A DNA stretch of 64,000 bases, taken from contig OV884056.1 of NCBI GenBank assembly GCA_930367215.1, positions 88,175,285 to 88,239,284 on the forward strand, in the 5' to 3' direction. Below, in pieces: positions 1-10,476 of this stretch. Within the stretch, counting starts at the first letter, position 1; every line of letters starts with the position of its first letter. The stretch comes from Pollenia angustigena. Its lineage: Eukaryota; Arthropoda; Insecta; Diptera; Polleniidae. Under the pieces are notes generated by a model. It worked only from the letters and a program-made list of their open reading frames with translations. It was not told where the DNA came from and made no database searches. The translations under genes were made by a program, and so were the position numbers.

Positions 1-396
1 AATGTTCGCAAACACAATCTTCCTGGAAGACAGAAATAATTTCGTGCCAACGGAAACTAATGATTCTAGTGGTACCAGAAAGAATCCTTAATTAGCCGCG
101 ATTACAAGAGATCGCGAAGATCCCGTTTCAAGTTTGCTGTGTCGTCGATATAGGATATGAACAAATAAATTTATTTTACTGCCTTAACTTAATTAATAAA
201 AGACGTATCTAACATATAAAACTTATTTAAGTTTGAGACACACAACTTTCACAAGAGTGTTTCTGTGTAGTTTCGTAGTTTCGCGATAGATGGCACGAGT
301 TTTAAAAACTGTTTGTTTTTAAATTCATTTTTGTCTTTGATGCTTTTTTAATCGTGTGTTGTATTTTGGGGCATGGAATTTTTTTTAAAAGACATA

Positions 397-989
397 TGGG
401 GTATTCACAAGGTGTGCTATCATGTTATATTGTCATAATGCTCTAACATTTTACATTGGTTTAAAAATATTGTTGTTGCTTTGTAAACAAAAAGTGTCTT
501 AAATTAATAGAACTTTGCTTGCTATGTTTATTGTGATGTCGTAATTAATCAGAAGAGACCTGCGCTGAGCGGCTGAGCCGATCCGCTTTAGTTTTTGTAG
601 CCGTCGCCGTTGATGGTATAGTTTTATCCGGCTAATATCCAAATTTGACCTGCGGCTAGTAATTTTTGCAACAAAACACTTGCGGCGTCAAATTATATCG
701 GCTTAGGACTGTGATGTTTGGTAAACAAACAAAATAAAATTAATTTGTGATTTGCATCTAAAAAATGGAAAATAGTCAGGTAAGATCTAATTTAATTTAT
801 TTATTCATGGATTAGAATTAAAAAATATATTGATTTTACGTTAATATTTATTTTTTTTATATTTGTTTTAAATCAGCTGATTTAAATTCAAAATAGCACA
901 CTAAATTATGAGGGGTTGTTCACAGAGTCGTATTTTTTCATGTTATTATTTTAAAACTTATGATCTTACGACACCTTGTGAATCCCTCA
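397..989 (+). mobile_element. TIR element, 593 bp, copy 1 of a dispersed pair
   Basis: Both ends carry the inverted motif ATTCACAAGGTGT preceded by a G-rich start (TGGGGT at the left, TGAGGG read inward from the right). ATA flanks both sides, so a 3-bp target duplication is likely. A second copy of almost the same length lies at 39689-40279 in opposite orientation, flanked by ATT. No transposase is encoded, so it is non-autonomous. The superfamily is unclear: a 3-bp duplication fits PIF/Harbinger or CACTA, but the termini match neither consensus. Confidence 0.75.
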
Positions 990-1373
990 ATAGAAACTAC
1001 ATTAATATATATTTCATTCTAAAGCGTGACTGGTGCAAATTTTTTTGTATTATATCGGGATCGACCTGGTTTAACGTAACATGTATGTGAGAAAAAAGGG
1101 CTCAATTTTGAGTCGTGTCATAAAAGTGAGTATATTAAGAGCTAGACGTACTTACAAAAGGATTTACAAAAGGATTGGACATTTTTGGCATGTGCAAATA
1201 ATTAAACACTAGGGGGAAGGATCCAAGATGGCATAGATTTTTTTTTTTTCGTTTGATTTTTTTTGTGGAAGAAATATTCTTAGTATATGTATATACCTAT
1301 GATGATATTTATATCAAAGTATATTTTGCCACAATTAATGGAATGTGGCCAACCATTTCAACTGAGAGTAGAC

Positions 1374-2096
1374 CAGTGATGTTAACTTATATTTTTTCAT
1401 TAGCTTACGGCCCTCTAAAAATTACCGTTTTTGAGAAGAAATTACCGTACGCAAAGGTTTTTAATCAAATCATTACTGTGTTGTTTCCAAATGACTGGCG
1501 ATTGATTGTGTAGTAAAATTTATATGAAAAGCACTCAGTCCATCGCTTGTCATTTGGAAATAGCACATAAGAGCAGTATTCATAAACCATTTACATATTT
1601 AAAATGTGTTTTAAGAAAATGTTTGTCTTAAAACACATTTTTAACAAAAATTATAGTAATTAAGTATAGTATTTTTTTATGAATAAGGCAGTAAAATAAT
1701 TTTCAACAAAATCAATCCATCTGTACTTAACTTTAGCCACATTTAAGCCTTACTTAAAATAATCCGCAAACTATAGTTAAATGTATGTATAACATTGCGG
1801 CTATTGTATGTCTAAGAATTGTTGATTTTAAAACCAACAAAAAGTTAAATAAATTTTTCGTATTTTGCGCTTATAGGTGTGACGAAAACATTTGGAGAAA
1901 CTTAATGTTCTTAAATTTTTGTTATAACATTTATCCATTTTTAAATCGAAAATCGTCTTTCAAAAGTTAAAATTATAAAACCTACAAAAATGCAAATTTC
2001 TTTAAATTACCGTATTTTAAATAAAATTACCTTGCTACCTTTTGCGGCCGAAAATTACCCTAAAAAAGGGTAATTACCGTACGGTTAACATCACTG
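1374..2096. mobile_element. hAT-type MITE, 723 bp, with perfect 8-bp TSD
   Basis: The terminal inverted repeats CAGTGATGTTAAC are perfect over 13 bp. GAGTAGAC is present directly on both sides (1366-1373 and 2097-2104), the 8-bp target duplication of the hAT superfamily, whose termini often begin CAG.G. The interior is AT-rich and holds no transposase motif, so it is non-autonomous. It contains repeated AAATTACCGT-like motifs near both ends. Confidence 0.88.
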
Positions 2097-2104
2097 GAGT
2101 AGAC

Positions 2105-3590
2105 AGACCGCTGTCGCTGTCACACGCACATAGCATAGATAAGTGTCACGAGACGGAATATATGGGTTTCTATGTATGCATGTAAGTATTGATTTGTATG
2201 TTGTGCTAATAAGAAAGAGTGAATGAAACAACCACTTAATACATATGTATTTATAGCAGGGATAATAAATGAGAAAACCAATATCGTACCAAAGAACTTT
2301 TAAAATCGTCCTTTTTGGCCCCAATAGTACTAAATCCTTTTTGTATAAATTTTTTTTATTGCATTTTTAAAAACAAAAACAAAAGGTACTTAAAATTTAT
2401 TTGCAAATTAATATTACATAATAATAGGGTGGGTAAAATTTTTTCGTGTCAAAAGCATAACGCGCCTCTTGTTCTATAAGTCACTCCAAGAAACTTTGCC
2501 AAAGAAACCAGTGGTCAAAAATTAATTTCGAGCCCCGGATTTTTCAAAATAGTTAGTTTTCCAAAATATTCAAGAATATAGGCAAACAAAATGTATATGG
2601 TCTAGCCAGACCTTTATCGTGCGGGTCGAGATATTCATTAATTTTTATTTTTGATTGCCTCCAGAGAGCGTTTTCATACAATTTTTTTAATTTTTTTTGT
2701 GGAAAATTGACGAATAATTTCTCGAATCTCGAATTTTAAACGAAAAAAAAATGTTTAATCGTTCTAAAAATATGTGCATACGAACATCTTCGGATTGCAC
2801 TTTCAAATTTATCGTGTTTACAATTTTCAATATATACTGCAGAAACAGGAAAGGAGTAGAAAGTCCGAATATAATAAAATTTAATTTAGCGCTTGTAAAA
2901 TCTCCTTCAAAATAATTCGTAGTAAAATTCCGTTAATTACTTCTTGACGTGACAACCATCTTGTTGACGAATATTTGAAAATATTTTGAGTTCGTTCCAA
3001 AATAATCTTGAATTGAGAGGAATTTGCAGAAGTGGTTTCCTATATCTTTTAGAAACTTGTCAATATCATCAGAAAATGCACGCTTCTATGCTTCGCTGAT
3101 ACTAAATTTAGAATGTGGAATAAGCAATCGTTCAATGAACAGGTGCAGAAATCTATTCACAATAGCGGAGTTCTGTATTTGGTGCAAATGGTCTTGCAAA
3201 ATAGCCAACAACAAAAAATAGAGTTTCCCTTAGATTTCATAAAAAAGCTACGACATTTTGCATTTTCGCAAGACTATTTGCACCAAACGCTAAACGCAGC
3301 TTATATTCATTGGACAGCAAATTCGATTTGCCATTTTATATCAATTATAAATATGTAGGTTTGACAAATTTGGAAATAGTACCAAATGAGTCACGGGGGT
3401 ACCAGCGTACTTTTTAGTTTTGAATTGTACCAAAAAAAGTACAATTGTACCAACTTTATCAACCCTGATTTATAGCGTTTGCTTAAGAAACATGTGCACG
3501 ACATGTTTTTGACATCTGACTTGTCAACTTTTCAGGTCACATGCTCCTGTACATGTGTGTTACAATTGCTGTTTAACAAATTTTTTTTAA
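2105..3590. other. AT-rich interval without a recognisable gene
   Basis: No element boundary or known domain is visible. A possible decayed coding remnant on the plus strand covers about 3050-3358: from the Met at 3113 an open stretch of 81 codons includes the segments FPLDFIKKLRHFAFSQDYL and LNAAYIHW. Upstream in the same frame there are two stops (about 3014 and 3050). The amino-acid composition looks protein-like, but I do not recognise the family. The 3370-3470 part is rich in GTACC motifs. Confidence 0.3.
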
Positions 3591-3594
3591 TTAT

Positions 3595-3642
3595 TGTTAT
3601 TGTGTTTGGCGTATTTTAAATACGCCAATCACAATAAGGGTG
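3595..3642. repeat. Short palindrome related to the MITE at 52331-52462
   Basis: TTATTGTGTTTGGCGTATTT is followed directly by its near-perfect reverse complement ending CACAATAAGG. The same terminal sequence, with a longer interior, is found at 52331-52462, so this is probably a minimal copy of that palindromic family. Confidence 0.65.
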
Positions 3643-3659
3643 AATATTCGATCAAAAAC

Positions 3660-4078
3660 GTACATGTTATTTGCCCCTCGTGGTCACAGTTTAAAAAAAA
3701 AATACATATGTAACTACTGTGTCCAAATAAATAAAAATCTTTATATTTTTTAAATTTCATTAAATTCTATTAAATAGTTTTAGTCATATTTTTTAAAATA
3801 TACATAGCTTATGTGTCTATATAAATATGGATATATCTATGTTTTAAATTTCACTAAGATCTGTTGGATAGTTTTGGAGAGGCATAAATTGCCCCCTATC
3901 TCCCCTCGTTATCCTATTTTTTAAAAAAATACATAGCTCAAGTGTCTATAAATATGAATCTATCTATGTTTTAAATTATATTCAAATCTGTCAGATAGCT
4001 TCGGAGAGCAGAAATTGCTCCTTCCCCCCCCTCGTGGTCCTATTTTTTATAAATATGTATAGCTTATGTGTAGTTTTA
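3660..4078. repeat. Degenerate tandem repeat, about 3 units of ~125 bp
   Basis: The order CCCCTCGTGGTC / TATTTTTTA / TACATAGCTTATGTGTCTAT / TATCTATGTTTTAAATT / GGAGAG recurs three times with substitutions. This looks like an internal tandem portion of a dispersed fly repeat. No coding potential is seen. Confidence 0.55.
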
Positions 4079-4335
4079 CATAGGTACTGCTGACGTTACG
4101 GACAAATTTATTTTAAATATCATAAATAATATGTACATAGTCCCATACCTGCCTAATGATCAAAGCACATTTTTGCTAAAATTTTTTTTTTTCATTTTTA
4201 CCAAAAATACTGAAGGTATTTTTTAAACATGGATATTTTATATGTATGGCAGATAACCAAAACACATTCATGGGTATTAAATAACATCTCCATAATATTC
4301 ATGTATTTTTGTTTACTGAATGTGGTTGCGTGAAG

Positions 4336-4338
<3 letters not shown>

Positions 4339-4369
<31 letters not shown>

Positions 4370-6450
4370 GTTAGGACCAGCACTCAGGGGATGACCCCTA
4401 CTAATGCATTGCATTGTGTTGGAACTAGGAAAATAGGTTGTGGGAAGGAGGATAGAGGGAGTAGTGTTTGTGAACATTCGATTTGAACTTAATCATGTTG
4501 TAAGTGAGAGGGAAGACTTCTGCAGGAAGTTTATTCCACATACGAACTGTGCGGGAAAAAAATGAATTCTCTCTGTAATGCGTTGTACGATTCACCTGCC
4601 AATCGACCACATAAGGATGGGCTCTTGAGGAAAAACGTGTATTGCGAACAAACGTACGGGTTTCGGGAACCAGATCCCTAATTTCGTCAGAACACATCCC
4701 ATTGTAGTAACGATAAAACAGACAAATACAACCCACATTGCGACGGTGCTCGAGGGAGTCAATAGAATTGGATACCCTACTGTCACCAATGAGAACCTTC
4801 GCCCTCTCCTGCACGCGGTCGAGAAGCTCCAAAATAGACTTTGAAGCACCGGCCCACACATGAGAGTTGTATTCCATACGCGGTCGGATATAGGTGGTAT
4901 AAATAGTGAGGAGATCAGATGGAGTGAAGTATATCTTACACCGTCTTAGAAAACCGAGGCACTTGAATGCTTCTTTCGACACCTTGAATATATGTTCTGT
5001 CCATCGGACATCACATTGTATCCTCATGCCCAGAACATCAAGAGATTCTGATTCCTTAATAATTATACCACCCATATATACAGATGAGGCACCTTGATTT
5101 GTCGCGCGTTTATGCGTCAGCACGCAACATTGGGTTTTTCGGGCATTAAAATCGACCCTATTCGCACGACCCCATTCCGAGATTATGTCAAGGTCTCGGC
5201 CAAGCGTATCATTCATATTCTGCCTCATAGCAGCGACATCGGATACGCTTGGTCTACATTCGAATGAGAACGAGTTGCAAAGGTTGCTGTCATCTGCAAA
5301 AGAGTAGATAGGGTTGTAAGTTTGACAAAGGAGGTCGTTTAGAAAGATAAGAAATAGAGTAGGAGAAAGAACGGAGCCTTGCGGCACCCCTGAATGAATC
5401 TTGAACTCGTTTGACGAAACCCCATCTATAACAACTCGTATAGTGCGATCTCTGAGAAAACTCGATATAAATCGAGAGAAATTATCACCGACACCAAATG
5501 CAGCAAGTTTTGACAAGAGTGCACCATGCCAGACTCTGTCAAACGCCTTAGAAATATCCAAAGCAATTACCTTACTTTCGCCAAAATGGTGAATGGAATG
5601 GCACAATTTTTCCGATAACAGAGCTAGTAAGTCTCCAGTAGAGCGACCTCTACGAAAGCCTAATGGCGGTCGCTTAGTAGGTAGTTTGATTCTAGATATT
5701 TGACAAGATGGTAATTTACCATACTCTCCATAACTTTGGAAAGTGCCGAACAAATTGCAATTGGGCGGTAATTTTCAGGGTTATTAGCGGTTCCCTTTTT
5801 AGGAATTGGCGTTACGTTAGCAACTTTCCAGCAGACTGGAAATTCCGCGGCACGGTATAAAGTGCTGAAAAGATTTGCTAAGGGACGAGCTAGCGTCGAA
5901 GAGCACTGCTTCAAGACCAGTGCAGGTATACCATCCGGCCCAGGAGACTTGTTTATGTCGAGATCCGCAAGAACCCTTTTAACAGCTCGACCCCGAAAAA
6001 ATATTCTAGGCATAGTTACGGATACTTTTTCGAGTTCGGGTAGTGGTTGATTGCTATCTGGTAGGTAAGAATTATTAGCAAATAATTCGGCAAAACAATT
6101 AGCCTTATCAACCGGGTCCGTGAATGATCGGCCATCCTTTAAAAGAGCTGGTATTGAAGAACTAGCATTAACCCTTACTCTTTTAACGAATGACCAGAAG
6201 CTTTTACTACCCCGGGGAGCAGCAAGAACTTCAGCACGAAGACGTTGCTCGTGAAGAGTTTTTTCCCGTCTAAGTACTTTGGCACACGAAGACCTTGCCA
6301 TTTTGCGTAGCAATTCAGTATCAACGTTATTATTTTTACGCCAATTTCTGAATGCTTCCTCTCTGGATCTGACTGCTGATTTGCACGACTGATTAAACCA
6401 AGATTTGGATCGCCGTGCATAAGTATAAGTAATAACCATACTTTTTGCAA
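4339..6450 (-). mobile_element. 5'-truncated non-LTR retrotransposon, CR1/L2-like
   Basis: A 28-nt T run at 4339-4366 is the poly(A) tail of a minus-strand LINE. It is preceded by a ~58-nt 3' UTR and a reverse-transcriptase reading frame. The endonuclease and any ORF1 are absent, so the copy is truncated at its 5' end around 6450. The C-terminal part (LEHRRNVGC, then FSSRAHPYVV and RTVRMWNKLP) resembles CR1/L2/Zenon-type elements of insects. The clade assignment is from recognition, not alignment. No clear target duplication was found. Confidence 0.8.
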
Positions 6451-6457
6451 CGCACAA
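4425..6457 (-). pseudogene. Reverse transcriptase of CR1-like LINE, frameshifted
   Basis: The reading frame runs in two pieces. The first (6457 to 5660, 265 codons) covers the pre-RT linker and RT fingers, including INKSPGPDGIPALVLKQ and YRPIAICSALSKV. The second (continuing to 4425) covers LGFRRGRSTGDLL, LDISKAFDRVW, SGVPQGSVLSP, the active-site box SFADDSN and the thumb/C-terminal region. The pieces join at about 5655-5665, where one base appears to be missing just before GFRRGR, creating a TAG stop. All catalytic RT motifs remain readable, so inactivation is by truncation plus one small indel. The first residues of the upstream frame may be flanking DNA. Confidence 0.85.
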
Positions 6458-6567
6458 CCATAGCTGTTCTTATTATTTGCGTTATAAATTTGTGTATACA
6501 CAATAACGAAAAGCGTGGGTAAATACCTCTGTATATTATTCTTATGGGTACTTGTTGTCATTCTCTG

Positions 6568-6775
6568 GTAGGCATTCAGCAGTTACTATGTAGTACAAGA
6601 AAACAAAAATTTAAATGAAACTAAAATCAAATATGAAGGTACAAACAATTTCCATAGAAACAGAAGACTTTTTTTTATCATTACTTAAAAAGTACAGTAG
6701 TTCTGTATGTACAATGTATTCTTGTTATTGTTGTTAATTTTAACAAAGCGTCGCACAGTGCTTTGGCCCATAGAC
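6568..6775. repeat. Left arm of a large inverted repeat (partner at 9895-9954 plus 13743-13875)
   Basis: The arm holds TTCAGCAGTTACTATGTAG, TAGTACAAGAAAA, AAATTTAAATGAAACT and ACAATGTATTCTTGTTATTG, then TTGTTGTTAATTTT. All recur inverted around the LTR element. The partner arm is split by the LTR retrotransposon, which inserted next to ACAATGTAT in that arm. The ~3.1 kb between the arms holds tandem repeats and a MITE, and no gene. Confidence 0.7.
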
Positions 6776-6879
6776 ATAAATCAAAAAAAAAACAAGTCTT
6801 ATATTGTGCTTAAAAATGTACAGATCGATAGATAACAAAATAATTAAAATGAATTTTGAAGAATTTTTTAGATTTAACT

Positions 6880-8140
6880 CTTTTTGGCGGCGCTAGAGGG
6901 CGCCAAAGTTTGAGAATTTATAGTAAAAATGGCCAAACAACTACTTGAGTTTTACATGCTTTAGGAAAACTGTTGTAAAACTGTTGTTTTTTAAAGCACG
7001 AGATTGAAATTTTTTTCTGTAGTAGTTTACTATATTTAGAACTAACTGTAAAAAAATTTTATTGATTTATTTTCTCATAAGTGTTTTTTTATTGGTTTGA
7101 AAAATGCTTATTATTTACTTAAGCTCTAAAAATTTTCTAACTTTGAATATTAAAAAAAAAAGAAAAATATGGTCTATGGGTTTTTTTCTGATTTCGAATA
7201 TTTAGACTGTTTTCTAATAACTACAAAAAAAAAAATTGAAAAAATTTTACCACAACTTGAAAAAAAAAAACTTTTTTTAAATGGCTATTTTCATGATTTT
7301 TGATCAAATTTTGATAGTTTTCAGGAGTTTAAAAGACAATTAACTACAAATACTGTGAAATATTAATTCAAACTTATACCATTCAATAAAAAACAACAAA
7401 AATCAAAATATGTATAAAAAATTGTTTGTGTTTGTCTGCATTCTACGGCATAAGAGGGCGCTGAAATCACAAATGCCCTTGGTTTTTTATTGTTTCAAGA
7501 AAATAATTGTAAAAAATTAATTTTTTGGATTACGAGATTCAAATTTTTTTCTGTAACAGCTAACTATATTCTAAACCATCTATAAAAAACTTTTACTGGA
7601 ATTATGCTCCTATACATATTTTTTAATGGTTTGAAAAATGCTTATTATTTACTTAAGCTCTAAAAATTTTCTAATTTTGATGGAATATTAAAAAAAAAAA
7701 GAAAAATATGGTCTATGGGTTTTTTTCTGATTTCGAATATTTAGACTGTTTTCTAATAACTACAAAAAAAAAAATTTAAAAAATTTTACCACAACTTAAA
7801 AAAAAATTTATTGAAAAAAAATGCTATTTTCGTGATTTTTGCTCAAACTTTCATAGATTGAATTAGTTAAAAAAAAATAAACTAGGAACATAATAAGAAA
7901 ACAATCCAAATATATATACTATTGAATTAGAAAAATTGACAAGATAAATTAAAAAAAATTAGTATAACAGTTGTGTCTGTTTCTTTTTGTCGACACAAGA
8001 TGGCGCTAAATTCCCAGATGACGTTGGTTTTTCATCGTATAAAGAATATTTTCAAAATGTGACTTAGTGCCGTTATTTTTTATTTAAATTGAAGATGGTT
8101 ACGTGACAGAAGTTTTTTTTTGGTAACAGCCTTTGTTTGT
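6880..8140. repeat. Satellite-like tandem repeat, two full units and one partial unit of ~540 bp
   Basis: Units start near 6885, 7440 and 7990 with a segment containing GGCGCTA or AGGGCGCTGA. They share AATGCTTATTATTTACTTAA, TATGGTCTATGGGTTTTTTT and ATTTAGACTGTTTTCTAATA. Unit 3 is cut off after about 150 bp. No coding potential is seen. Confidence 0.7.
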
Positions 8141-8144
8141 AGTA

Positions 8145-9240
8145 AGAGCAATTCTATTGTGGAGTGTTCGAAAATATTGCATACAGGGTTTTCAATTTAA
8201 AAGAAAATAAAAATTTTCTATTAAAATGTTAAATCAATTTATATATTTAATAAATACTTACTTTTACAAACGAGTAAAAGTGAGGGCGCGTGGTTCAAAA
8301 AATGAACGTGCACATCTCTAATCAATTTTATTGCAATCAAAATCAGCTTATCAAATTTTATTGGAATCTTTCTATTTTTGAACATAGCTCCCATACAAAT
8401 CATTCTCCCGAAAATAGCTTTTAATGCCAACTTCCTTAAAAATATATGTAGTAACATACCAATATAAACCATAGGTTACATATAAACCCTCATCCAAAAA
8501 ACCCATATATGAAGATGAAGATATCTAAATAATATTCGGCAGAAAGAACTTTGAAACGAATCTTAACCTCATAACATAATTTTGTTCTGGTGGGTCCATG
8601 ATTGCCCATGGGTCCCAAATAGATTACAATCTAGGAACTTTGTTTTTAAATACTATGCTATAGGATATCACATGGTCGGGCTTGACCGATTATACTTTCT
8701 TACTTGTTATTTTTGCACGAGCATTTTAAGCGTTTTTCACTAATTTTTCATTAAATGATGTTTTTGTATTTTTCACATTTATAATTCGATTCTACCAAAA
8801 TTTGGCACACATATATATCTAACAAATATGAATTTTCATACCAAATTTTATTACGATCGGATAATTTTTGAAAGTGTTATAACATTTTTAAGAAAAAGGA
8901 TATATGGCAGGACCTTGAGTCCTTGTTCAGATTTAAGTGAAAATTTGCACATTGACCATTTTTTGTAGTTTTGTGGGCATTATTGAAGCTAAAATTACAT
9001 TTTTCCATTTCAGGAAACATGGGAGGTAGGCGTGTCCTTGGACCGATTTGTCCAAAAATTCACATTTTTCTTAACTAAGCTATTCTATGCTTGTGTACCA
9101 AATTTCTGACAACTCCTTCTATTTATGTCCCTTCGTTATATGGGGACAAAGCACTGTGCGTCGCATCGAGTGGATTATTGTTGTTAATGTTAACAAAGCG
9201 TCTCATCGAGTGAACAATGACTACTTGAATGCAAAAGTAT
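8145..9240. other. Dispersed-repeat DNA without a gene
   Basis: Around 8690 is a terminus-like sequence (GACCGATTATACTTTCTTAC then TTGTT) seen again in shortened form near 54220, typical of fly Helitron-like repeats. The remainder (8750-9150) resembles degenerate DINE-type internal sequence. No ORF of interest. Confidence 0.4.
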
Positions 9241-9242
9241 AA

Positions 9243-9490
9243 AGCTGGAGGTCCATACCATGCTTTTCTAACCTTACATGCGTTCTTTGTTTCAAGTTAA
9301 AGGCAACGCTTTTTATGCAGCAGCAGCACAAGTAAAAATAAAATTTAATTTCTCAAAATCAGTAGAAAGTAAACCTACTTTTCGCCTCAAGGCATCTACG
9401 CTTTTGTGCATGTAACTTACTACGTATAACTACACAGATTCTACTTTTTTGACAGCTGCGTATGCTGCAGTAACGCGTGGTGTGGACCTA
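9243..9490. mobile_element. MITE, about 250 bp (family of 31242-31566)
   Basis: It begins AGCTGGAGGTCCATACCA and ends with ACGCGTGGTGTGGACCT. It shares long blocks with the element at 31242-31566 (CAACGCTTTTTATGCAGCAG, TTTTCGCCTCAAGGCATCTA). The right terminus has decayed (CTACACA instead of CTCCAGCT), so its exact end is uncertain. Confidence 0.7.
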
Positions 9491-9499
9491 CACACATGC

Positions 9500-9765
9500 A
9501 AAAATCAAATCTGTACGAAACGATGTTAAACTTACCAACGTTGAACTTTGTTTTGCAGGCAAAGAGTGAATGTTAATTTGAGCGTATGAATAAATCAAGA
9601 AAAATAGTGATTTTGCAATTCTCTGAAATGGGTCCATATCAGAGAACCTCAAAACTCACTATTTTTGTGCATTTATTCATACGCTAAAATTTACAATAAC
9701 TCTATACATGCAAAACAAAGTTCAACGTTGGTAATTTTTTTTTCCTTTCGTACACATTTGATATT
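9500..9765. repeat. Imperfect inverted repeat, arms ~125 bp
   Basis: CCAACGTTGAACTTTGTTTT on the left returns inverted near 9712-9732. Inner arms GAGCGTATGAATAAATC and GATTTATTCATACGC-type sequence bracket a loop near 9630 containing GGTCCATATCAGAGAA. The structure could fold into a long hairpin. No terminal target duplication was recognised. Confidence 0.65.
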
Positions 9766-9954
9766 TTCATTTATTCGTTTTTTATTGAAAGTGCTTTATT
9801 TGCATTTTTGTTGCTCACGCAATATAACACAACTGAGTAAATTCAAAAGAGCACATTCTCTATACTTTTGTTTACATTAACAACAACAACAATAAACAAC
9901 GATGAGACGCTTTTTCAAAATTAACAACAATAAAAACAACAATAACAAAAATAC

Positions 9955-10395
9955 TGTTACGAAAGTTAAATTATCTTAGAATTATTTATAGTTATAGTTA
10001 TAAGTTATCTTGTAAGTTATAGTTTTATGTTACTTAAAATTGTCATGTATAATTTTCAACACAACTGTTATTTTAAAAATAATTCCTATATAAATTTCCC
10101 AGTAATTTCTAGAAATGGTTATAGAACATAATAAATAGTTTTTACGGGAAGGTTCAGGAAAAATCTAGAAATAATTATGAAATATAAAAAGGGGTGACTC
10201 ATGTAAAATTAGTTTAGTTTGTTTTCAAAAACGGTTCTGTTCGTAACTAACAATTGTGAACAAAATAATTAATTTCAATAAAGTTTGTAAAGTTGAATAA
10301 GTGCGTGTATTTATTTTTATTTGCAATTAAAAGAACTCAACGGTTTATTATAAAGGGAGTAAACCGAACGCGTTTATTAAAGGAAAAACGTAACA
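9955..10395 (+). repeat. 5' LTR (441 bp)
   Basis: It is bounded by TGTTACG/CGTAACA inverted termini. Candidate signals inside are a TATAAAAA box at 10183 followed by GGGGTGACTC, and AATAAA at 10277-10282. Its last ~60 bp resemble the end of the solo LTR at 54909-57674 (shared CGGTTTATTATAAAGG and GTAACGTAACA-type end), so the two belong to related families. Confidence 0.95.
10183..10190 (+). promoter_or_regulatory. Candidate TATA box in the 5' LTR
   Basis: TATAAAAA lies about 230 bp into the LTR and is followed ~90 bp later by a poly(A) signal, the usual U3-R order. The same sequence occurs in the 3' LTR near 13530. Prediction only. Confidence 0.45.
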
Positions 10396-10397
10396 AT

Positions 10398-10411
10398 TGG
10401 TGTCAGAAGTG
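10398..10411 (+). other. Primer-binding site, tRNA-Leu-like
   Basis: TGGTGTCAGAAGTG starts 2 nt after the 5' LTR. It is complementary to CCA plus the 3' end of a tRNA-Leu(CAG)-type acceptor stem as I recall it (CACTTCTGACA). It would prime minus-strand synthesis. Confidence 0.7.
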
Positions 10412-10476
10412 AAATTGCAATAAAAAAAAAAATAAAATAAAATAATAAAAAAAAAAAAAAAACTATACAAACAACA

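Noticed and set aside
4198..4383. Minus-strand ORF starting near the T run with a poly-Lys segment
   Set aside because: It reads through the LINE poly(A) tail; the Lys run is AAA codons from the tail.
4425..6457. Target-site duplication of the CR1-like LINE
   Set aside because: I could not find a convincing direct repeat beside the T run and the 5' truncation point; GGTTGCGT-like sequences there are inverted, not direct.
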